From Flavobacteriaceae bacterium (GTDB lineage: Bacteria; Bacteroidota; Bacteroidia; Flavobacteriales; Flavobacteriaceae), in assembly GCA_947443815.1 (NCBI GenBank), contig CANEXR010000079.1:1-10807 (forward strand): a DNA stretch of 10,807 nucleotides, given 5' to 3'. The position numbers were made by a program, and so were the translations under genes. Shown one piece after another: positions 5,335 through 10,807 of the stretch (position 1 is the stretch's first letter; the number at the start of each line of letters is the position of its first letter). The notes beneath the pieces are model-generated. The model was given only the letters and a program-made list of their open reading frames with translations, was not told the origin of the DNA and made no database searches.

Positions 5335-6303
5335 TTGAAATTGGAAAATAAACCAACTCATATTGCCTTACAAAATTTCACTACCGAAAGTGGTGCTTTT
5401 TACGCTAGCCTAAACTTAAGTTTTCAAGTTTTTGGACCAGCTTTACACTCTGCCCCAATCGTTTTGGTGAATCATGCATTGACAGGAAATTCTCAAGTTG
5501 TGGGAGCTACCGGTTGGTGGAACGATTTAGTTGGAGATCATAAAACAATTGATACCCGTAAATATACCGTTTTAGCATTTAATGTTCCAGGCAATGGATT
5601 TGACGGACATTTACTTGAAAATTATTTGGATTTTAATACTAGAGACATAGCTAGGATTTTTATTGATGGGATTAAATGTATTAAAATTAGACAATTGTAT
5701 GCTATTATTGGCGGTTCAGTAGGAGGGGGAATTGCTTGGGAAATGGCAGCTTTAGAACCTAGAATTACCCAACATTTAATCCCGATTGCAAGCGATTGGA
5801 AAGCAACAGATTGGTTGATTGCGAATTGTTTTTTGCAGGAGCAAATTTTAAATAATTCGCTAAAACCTATTGAAGATGCTAGGATTCACGCCATGTTGTG
5901 TTATAGAACACCGGAATCTTTCAAAGCTAAATTTCAAAGAACTACAAACGAGGAATTGGCTATTTTTAATGTAGAAAGCTGGTTGCGTCATCATGGTGAT
6001 AAATTGCAAAAAAGGTTTCAATTGGCTTCGTATAAAATGATGAATCAATTATTACGAACAATTGATATTACAAGAAACAAAGGTTCTTTTGAAGAAGTAG
6101 CGTCAAAGATAGAAGCATACATTCATATTATAGGTATTGATTCGGATTTGTTTTTTACCGCAAAGGAAAACAAAGCAACTTTTGAAGAACTAAAAAAATA
6201 TAATAACAAGGTGTCGTATCAAGAAATAAAATCCATTCATGGGCACGATGCTTTTTTGATCGAATACAAACAATTAGATAATTTACTGGCTTCTATTTTT
6301 TAG
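5335..6303 (+). CDS. metX: Homoserine O-acetyltransferase (alpha/beta hydrolase fold)
   Basis: A 322-residue cytoplasmic enzyme that acetylates homoserine from acetyl-CoA, the committed step to methionine. Seen: VNHALTGNSQV with GWWNDLVG (about 45-67), the nucleophile motif GGSVGG with Ser128, the acid Asp271 in IDSDLFF, and the base His304 in GHDAFL. It is shorter than typical MetX (350-380) and has NVPGNGFDGH where many have a GSTGP segment; this probably reflects a Bacteroidota subgroup. The start appears to be TTG, since no in-frame ATG occurs before residue 137 and the N-terminal homology begins at once. It lies 74 bases after the riboswitch and 24 bases before the next gene. Acyl preference (acetyl over succinyl) is inferred from family. 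Confidence 0.92.
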   Translation: MKLENKPTHIALQNFTTESGAFYASLNLSFQVFGPALHSAPIVLVNHALTGNSQVVGATGWWNDLVGDHKTIDTRKYTVLAFNVPGNGFDGHLLENYLDFNTRDIARIFIDGIKCIKIRQLYAIIGGSVGGGIAWEMAALEPRITQHLIPIASDWKATDWLIANCFLQEQILNNSLKPIEDARIHAMLCYRTPESFKAKFQRTTNEELAIFNVESWLRHHGDKLQKRFQLASYKMMNQLLRTIDITRNKGSFEEVASKIEAYIHIIGIDSDLFFTAKENKATFEELKKYNNKVSYQEIKSIHGHDAFLIEYKQLDNLLASIF

Positions 6304-6327
6304 CTGTAAAACTATAACAAACACAAA

Positions 6328-8739
6328 ATGAAAGTATTAAAATTTGGAGGCAAATCATTGTCCAATGGAGAAGGATTACAAAAGGTTGTTGCCATTATTA
6401 CAGACAAAGTCAATCAAGGAGAGAAAATTGCTGTTGTCGTTTCTGCAAGAGGAAATGCTACGGATGAATTAGAAAGAATTTTAGGAATTGCCTCTAGAAA
6501 TGGAGATTACAAAACGGTTTTCGAAGCGTTTAAAACGGAACAACAAGCTGATTTTGCAGATGTGGATTTGTCAGAAGAATTTAATGTCTTGGAAAAACTT
6601 TTTGAAGGCGTAAGTTTAATAGGAGATTATAGCACCAAAATTAAAGATCAAATTCTTTCAAAAGGGGAATTGCTTTCGGCCAAATTAGTGACAGCAATTT
6701 TGAAAAAAAATGGAGTAAATGCGTGTTTTGCAGATTCTAGAGAATTGCTAAAAACCGATTCTAAATTTGGCGATGCCCAACCTTTAGAACAAATTTCGAA
6801 AAAAAATGTGATTCAGTTTTTCAAACAAAACAATGAAACTGTAAATATTATAACAGGTTTTATTGGTTCGAATTCAAAAAACGACACTACCACTTTAGGT
6901 AGAAATGGGAGCAATTACACGGCTTCTTTAATTGCCAATTATCTTGATGCCGAAGAGCTTCAAAATTATACCCATGTTGATGGAATTTATACGGCAAATC
7001 CTGATTTGGTTGCCGATGCTAAAAAAATTGACTACTTAACTTTTAATGAAGCCAATGAATTAGCCAATTTTGGAGCAACAATATTGCACGCTAAAACTAT
7101 TATTCCTTTATTGGAAAAAAATATTCCGCTTCGTATTTTGAACACATTCAATCACGAAAATAAAGGGACATTAATACGTTCAAATGCTAGTAAAGAAGGA
7201 ATTAAAACTCTTTCGGTTTTAGAGAATGTAGCATTAGTCAACTTAGAAGGAAGAGGGTTGCTAGGAAAAACAGGAGTTGATGCCCGAATTTTTAGAGTAA
7301 TGGGTGATAATAATATCAGTGTGAGTATTATTTCGCAAGGTTCTTCTGAAAGAGGTATTGGATTAGTGGTGGATGCTGATAAAGCAACTAAAGCGATGAT
7401 AGAATTAGAAAAAGAATTCGAAAATGATTTCTATTCAAAAGACGTCAATAAAATTTCGGTGACGGATAATGTTTCGGTGATTTCTATTATTGGTCAGGAT
7501 TTGAGCACTTTTCATAAGCCTTACACAGCATTGATAAAAAATAAAATTGTTCCAATTCTTTTTAACAATACGGTTACAGGTAAAAACGTGAGTTTGGTGG
7601 TGAATAAAGCACAACTTCACAAAGCTTTGAACGTAATTCATGGTGAAATTTTTGGAGTTTCGAAGAAAATAAACATTGCCATTTTTGGACATGGTTTAGT
7701 AGGCGGAACTTTGATTAATCAAATCTTAGAATCTGCGGCGACTATTGAAAAAAGAAAAGATATTAAACTCAATGTTTTTGCAATAGCGAACTCAAAAAAT
7801 GTATTGTTGAATAAAAATGGAGTGACACCAAATTGGAGAAATGAAATTCAAAATAATGGTTTTTCTTATAAAATAGAGGATGTTATTGCTTATGCGAATG
7901 AACATCATTTAGAAAATTTGATTGCCATAGATAATACCGCAAGTGCCACTTTTGTTGAAAATTACATTCCTTTGGTAGAAAGCAGTTTTGACTTGATTTC
8001 TTCGAATAAAGTAGCGAACACTTTAAGTTATGGTTTTTATAAAAAACTGCGAAAAGTATTGGCAGACAATCAAAAAAATTATTTGTATGAAACCAATGTA
8101 GGCGCTGGATTGCCCCTTATTGACACCATAAAATTATTGCATCTTTCAGGGGAAAATATCACTAAGATAAAAGGGGTTTTTTCAGGAACATTGAGTTATT
8201 TATTTAATAATTTCTCAGCAAAAGATGCTCCTTTTAGTGAAATTTTGAAAGAAGCAATTGATAATGGCTATACCGAGCCTGACCCAAGAGAAGATTTATG
8301 TGGGAATGATGTGGGTCGAAAATTATTAATTTTGGCAAGAGAATTGGATTTGCAAAACGAATTTGAAGAAATTGCCATTCAGAATTTAATTCCAGAACAT
8401 TTAAGAGAAGGAAGTGCTTCAGAATTTCTGACAAAGTTGAAAGAATTTGATTCAGTTTACGCTGCTATTAAAGAAAATCAAGCACCCAATCATGTGTTGC
8501 GATACATAGGTGAATTGTCAGGAGATTTGCAAGGAGACAAAGGGAATCTGGAAGTAAAATTAGTCTCGGTTCCTTCAGATACAGCCTTGGGTGGATTGAA
8601 AGGTTCTGATTCTTTCTTTGAAATTTATACGGAATCATACGGAGATAGACCCATTGTAATTCAAGGAGCAGGAGCAGGATCGGCAGTAACAGCGAGAGGT
8701 GTTTTTGGAGATATTTTGAGATTGTCGGATAAAGGGTAA
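6328..8739 (+). CDS. thrA: Bifunctional aspartokinase / homoserine dehydrogenase
   Basis: 803 residues, full length for ThrA/MetL fusions. The kinase domain runs from about 1 to 285: KFGGKS (5-10), VVSARGNAT (37-45), GELLSAKL with Glu114, TTTLGRNGSN (187-196) and YTHVDGIYTANPD. Two ACT regions follow (about 295-440). The NADP fold begins at FGHGLVGG (453-460), and homoserine dehydrogenase motifs follow: SSNKVANT, NVGAGLPLI, GVFSGTLSY, and EPDPREDLCGNDVGRKL with Asp661 and Lys665. It would phosphorylate aspartate and reduce aspartate semialdehyde to homoserine, the substrate of MetX just upstream. Several kinase-site positions differ from usual aspartokinases (Lys9, Asn196, His216, Asp226), so the kinase half may be weak. 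SAM riboswitch control suggests a methionine-dedicated (MetL-like) role. Confidence 0.95.
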   Translation: MKVLKFGGKSLSNGEGLQKVVAIITDKVNQGEKIAVVVSARGNATDELERILGIASRNGDYKTVFEAFKTEQQADFADVDLSEEFNVLEKLFEGVSLIGDYSTKIKDQILSKGELLSAKLVTAILKKNGVNACFADSRELLKTDSKFGDAQPLEQISKKNVIQFFKQNNETVNIITGFIGSNSKNDTTTLGRNGSNYTASLIANYLDAEELQNYTHVDGIYTANPDLVADAKKIDYLTFNEANELANFGATILHAKTIIPLLEKNIPLRILNTFNHENKGTLIRSNASKEGIKTLSVLENVALVNLEGRGLLGKTGVDARIFRVMGDNNISVSIISQGSSERGIGLVVDADKATKAMIELEKEFENDFYSKDVNKISVTDNVSVISIIGQDLSTFHKPYTALIKNKIVPILFNNTVTGKNVSLVVNKAQLHKALNVIHGEIFGVSKKINIAIFGHGLVGGTLINQILESAATIEKRKDIKLNVFAIANSKNVLLNKNGVTPNWRNEIQNNGFSYKIEDVIAYANEHHLENLIAIDNTASATFVENYIPLVESSFDLISSNKVANTLSYGFYKKLRKVLADNQKNYLYETNVGAGLPLIDTIKLLHLSGENITKIKGVFSGTLSYLFNNFSAKDAPFSEILKEAIDNGYTEPDPREDLCGNDVGRKLLILARELDLQNEFEEIAIQNLIPEHLREGSASEFLTKLKEFDSVYAAIKENQAPNHVLRYIGELSGDLQGDKGNLEVKLVSVPSDTALGGLKGSDSFFEIYTESYGDRPIVIQGAGAGSAVTARGVFGDILRLSDKG

Positions 8740-8778
8740 TGCTTAAAGATTAACGATTTTTTTAAAAAATAATAATAA

Positions 8779-8822
8779 TTCTCCAGTTTTGGTTTCTTTT
8801 TTTAGAGAGGGCTTTGGAGAGG
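8779..8822. repeat. Imperfect intergenic palindrome between thrA and the OsmC gene
   Basis: TCTCCA (8780-8785) and TGGAGA (8815-8820) can pair around a purine/pyrimidine-asymmetric interior (GGTTTCTTTTTTT then AGAGAGGG). There is no T run after it, so it is not a terminator. It may be a decayed copy of an intergenic repeat. The 96-base gap holds nothing else that I can support, and the OsmC gene is probably still in the operon. Confidence 0.35.
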
Positions 8823-8835
8823 AAAATAGATAATA

Positions 8836-9261
8836 ATGAAAATAACATTAGACAGAGTAAACGAAAATTTCCACTTTAAATTAAAAAACGAACGTGGGCA
8901 TATTGTAGATGTGGATAGTAGAGCGGAGTTTGGTGGTAGTGATTTAGGCGCAAGTCCAATGGAATTAGTATTGATGGGTGTTGCAGGTTGTAGCGCCATT
9001 GATATGATTTCGATTCTAAAGAAACAACGGCAAGAAATTACTTCTTTTAGAGCTGAGGTTGAAGGCGAGCGTGTACAAATGGGCGAGGCTAAACCTTTCA
9101 AAGATATTCACATTGTGTTTTATTTAGAAGGCCCAATTAATGAAGACAAAGCGGCGAGAGCAGCACAACTTTCTTTCGAAAAATACTGTTCCGTTTCTAA
9201 AACATTAGAGCCAACAGCAACCATACATTATAAAGTAGTTTTGAATAATAAATCATTATAG
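8836..9261 (+). CDS. OsmC/Ohr-family thiol protein
   Basis: 141 residues, cytoplasmic, close to the usual family length. The two family cysteines are present: Cys52 in MGVAGCSAIDM and Cys118 in FEKYCSVSKTL. The N-terminal hairpin strands, FGGSDLGASPMELVL before the first cysteine, and a C-terminal strand after the second are also typical. Ohr and OsmC proteins reduce organic hydroperoxides; this generic subgroup has not been assigned a substrate. Lying between thrA and the sulfhydrylase gene, in a SAM-controlled operon, suggests a link to thiol or persulfide handling during homocysteine synthesis. That link is inference from position only. Confidence 0.9.
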   Translation: MKITLDRVNENFHFKLKNERGHIVDVDSRAEFGGSDLGASPMELVLMGVAGCSAIDMISILKKQRQEITSFRAEVEGERVQMGEAKPFKDIHIVFYLEGPINEDKAARAAQLSFEKYCSVSKTLEPTATIHYKVVLNNKSL

Positions 9262-9329
9262 TTTAATTAAAGCAATTGGATTAGAATTGTCCAACAACTT
9301 TAAAACTTAAACTTTAAACTAAAAATAAA

Positions 9330-10502
9330 ATGAGCGAACAAGAATTTGGTTTTGAAACCCAAGCCATCCGTACCCAAATAGAAAGGTCACAATATTTAGA
9401 ACATTCTGTACCATTATATTTAACATCAAGTTTTGTATTTGAAGATGCTGAAGATATGCGAGCCTCTTTTGCAGAAGAGAAAGACAGGAATATTTATAGC
9501 CGTTACAGCAATCCAAATACCAACGAATTTATAGAGAAAATTTGTAAAATGGAAGGTGCTGAATCGGGTTTTGCCTTTGCTTCTGGAATGGCGGCTGTGT
9601 ATTCAACTTTGGCAGCTTTGTTGAATTCAGGAGACCACATTGTTTCGGCAAGTAGTGTTTTTGGAGCAACACATTCATTGTTCATCAATTATTTTCCAAA
9701 ATGGGGAATTGAAACATCGTATTTTGATATTGATAAGCCTGAAACCATTGAAAGTTTTATAAAGCCAAACACAAGGATTCTTTTTGCAGAATCTCCAACC
9801 AATCCAGCGGTAGATATTATCGATTTGGAACTGTTAGGGACTATTGCCAAAAAGCATAATTTGATTTTGATTATCGACAATTGTTTTGCAACACCTTATT
9901 TGCAGCAACCGATAAAATGGGGGGCAAATTTGGTAGTGCATTCAGCAACAAAATTGATAGATGGTCAGGGTAGAGTTTTGGGTGGAATTACCGTTGGAGA
10001 TGCTGAATTGATTCAAAAAATTTATTTATTTTCTCGACTTACCGGTCCTTCCTTATCTCCATTTAATGCTTGGGTATTGTCAAAAAGTCTAGAAACGCTA
10101 GCGATTCGTTTAGATAGACATTGTGAAAATGCCTTGAAAGTGGCTGAGTTTTTGGAAAGTCATCCTCAGGTTAATAAAGTGAAGTATCCTTTCTTGAAAT
10201 CACATCCGCAATATGAAATTGCTCAAAAACAAATGAAATTAGGGGGGAACATAGTTGCATTTGAAATAAAAGGCGGAATAGAAGCAGGAAGAGCTTTCTT
10301 AGATAAAATAAAATTGTGTTCATTATCTCCCAATTTGGGTGATACCAGAACGATTGTTACACATCCGGCATCAACAACACACAGTAAATTGTCTGTTGAA
10401 GAACGTTTGGCGGTAAGCATCACGGATGGTTTAGTTCGTGTTTCTGTAGGATTGGAAACTGTTAAAGATGTAATTGCCGATTTGAAGCAGGCTTTGGATT
10501 AA
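9330..10502 (+). CDS. metZ: PLP-dependent O-acylhomoserine sulfhydrylase (MetZ-like)
   Basis: A 390-residue Cys/Met-metabolism PLP enzyme that would join O-acetylhomoserine with sulfide to give homocysteine. Seen: NIYSRYSNPN (Tyr56, Arg58, phosphate binding), FASGMAA (83-89), AESPTNP, Asp183 in IIDNCFATP (pyridine nitrogen), the Schiff-base Lys208 in HSATKLIDGQGRVLGG, and Arg370 in VRVSVGLE (carboxylate). Both the length and the DGQGRVLGG segment favour MetZ-type sulfhydrylases over the longer MetY. MetZ enzymes are best known on O-succinylhomoserine, while the operon's acyltransferase is MetX, so use of the acetyl ester is inferred. Cystathionine gamma-synthase activity cannot be excluded. 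It starts 68 bases after the OsmC gene with no terminator between, so it is probably the last operon gene. Confidence 0.92.
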   Translation: MSEQEFGFETQAIRTQIERSQYLEHSVPLYLTSSFVFEDAEDMRASFAEEKDRNIYSRYSNPNTNEFIEKICKMEGAESGFAFASGMAAVYSTLAALLNSGDHIVSASSVFGATHSLFINYFPKWGIETSYFDIDKPETIESFIKPNTRILFAESPTNPAVDIIDLELLGTIAKKHNLILIIDNCFATPYLQQPIKWGANLVVHSATKLIDGQGRVLGGITVGDAELIQKIYLFSRLTGPSLSPFNAWVLSKSLETLAIRLDRHCENALKVAEFLESHPQVNKVKYPFLKSHPQYEIAQKQMKLGGNIVAFEIKGGIEAGRAFLDKIKLCSLSPNLGDTRTIVTHPASTTHSKLSVEERLAVSITDGLVRVSVGLETVKDVIADLKQALD

Positions 10503-10515
10503 TTTTATAATTTTT

Positions 10516-10549
10516 AGCTTTGTCAAAGTTTTTAGACTTTGACAAAGCT
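10516..10549. repeat. Perfect 14-bp inverted repeat after metZ, copy 2 of the repeated palindrome
   Basis: AGCTTTGTCAAAGT (10516-10529) and ACTTTGACAAAGCT (10536-10549) flank a 6-base loop TTTTAG. The inner 12 bases of each arm are identical to copy 1 at 1105-1133. It begins 14 bases after the metZ stop and has only a weak T tail, so it may stop transcription or protect the mRNA end. Confidence 0.8.
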
Positions 10550-10568
10550 TTCGATATATTTTACGATA

Positions 10569-10600
10569 TTTGATTTCATATTTGGTAAACTATACATTTA
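10569..10600 (+). promoter_or_regulatory. Possible promoter of the lipoprotein gene
   Basis: TTTG (10569-10572), a 20-base spacer and TACATTTA (10593-10600) are one mismatch from TTTG / TAnnTTTG. The start would fall almost on the ATG at 10605, making a leaderless mRNA. A second choice, TTTG at 10538 with GATATTTG at 10565-10572, leaves a normal leader. Confidence 0.3.
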
Positions 10601-10604
10601 TTTT

Positions 10605-10807
10605 ATGAAATTAAAAATCGTTTCTTTGGGTCTTTTTTTATTGATTTTGATGAATTTAATATCTTGTAATCAGGCTAATTCAAATTATAAAAGTTCCGTG
10701 CGAGACGCTTATAATGATAGTGTTTCCAAAAGTTGTAAACTAAAAGCGTTAAAAGTTAAAAAAGGTATTGAAGTTCTTCCAGATTATATAAAGGTTATTT
10801 CGGTAAT
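10605..10807 (+). CDS. Putative lipoprotein, 5' part (continues past the right edge)
   Basis: The frame is open from ATG to the window end, with about 67 codons visible. The N-terminus MKLKIVSLGLFLLILMNLISC is a clear lipoprotein signal: a lysine-containing n-region, a hydrophobic core and a lipobox LISC, with Cys21 as the lipidated residue. The next residues, NQANSN, lack an obvious surface-export tag. The rest (SSVRDAYNDSVSKSCK, then a Lys-rich segment) matches no family that I know. It follows the operon-ending palindrome and so is probably a separate unit. Confidence 0.7.
   Translation, partial: MKLKIVSLGLFLLILMNLISCNQANSNYKSSVRDAYNDSVSKSCKLKALKVKKGIEVLPDYIKVISV

Noticed and set aside
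8802..9101. Minus-strand ORF of 99 codons opposite the OsmC gene
   Set aside because: It is a shadow of the OsmC reading frame. The plus-strand product has both family cysteines, and the antisense product has no features.
9262..9329. Promoter or terminator between the OsmC gene and metZ
   Set aside because: A 5-bp TTGGA/TCCAA pairing and a TAAACTTTA were seen; neither meets the family pattern, so operon continuity is the simpler reading.

Overview
The window is A+T-rich chromosomal DNA from a Bacteroidota bacterium, most likely a Flavobacterium or close relative. The evidence is the protein sequences, the TTTG / TAnnTTTG-type promoters, the near absence of Shine-Dalgarno sites, and A/T-rich codon choice. 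No mobile element, tRNA, rRNA or CRISPR array was seen. The theme is methionine and S-adenosylmethionine (SAM) supply.

Left part, 1-2700. The 3' end of a membrane pyrophosphatase gene (hppA) carries an unusual cysteine- and methionine-rich C-terminal tail. It meets a minus-strand pair head-on at a bidirectional terminator. The pair is an exported or lipid-free periplasmic protein of unknown function and a deoxynucleoside kinase, overlapping by one base (TAATG).

Centre, 2730-5334. Minus-strand metK (SAM synthetase) has its own terminator, a good promoter, and a leader of about 165 nt that folds into four contiguous hairpins. Divergent from metK lies a 1.3 kb stretch with no large gene. On the plus strand it holds, in order, a 22-codon ORF with a terminator, a 29-codon Cys/Met-rich ORF with a second terminator and a competing antiterminator, an unrecognised 67-codon ORF with a long hairpin, a promoter, and a canonical SAM-I (S-box) riboswitch. 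This looks like layered sulfur-amino-acid control.

Right part, 5335-10502. The riboswitch precedes a methionine operon. MetX (homoserine O-acetyltransferase, apparent TTG start) is followed by a fused aspartokinase-homoserine dehydrogenase, an OsmC-family thiol protein, and a MetZ-like PLP-dependent sulfhydrylase. Together they take aspartate semialdehyde to homoserine, O-acetylhomoserine and homocysteine. MetK then uses the finished methionine to make SAM, which would close the loop on the riboswitch. A palindromic hairpin ends the operon, and a truncated lipoprotein gene starts at the right edge.

The best candidates for something undescribed are the structured metK leader and the tandem leader-peptide attenuators between metK and metX.
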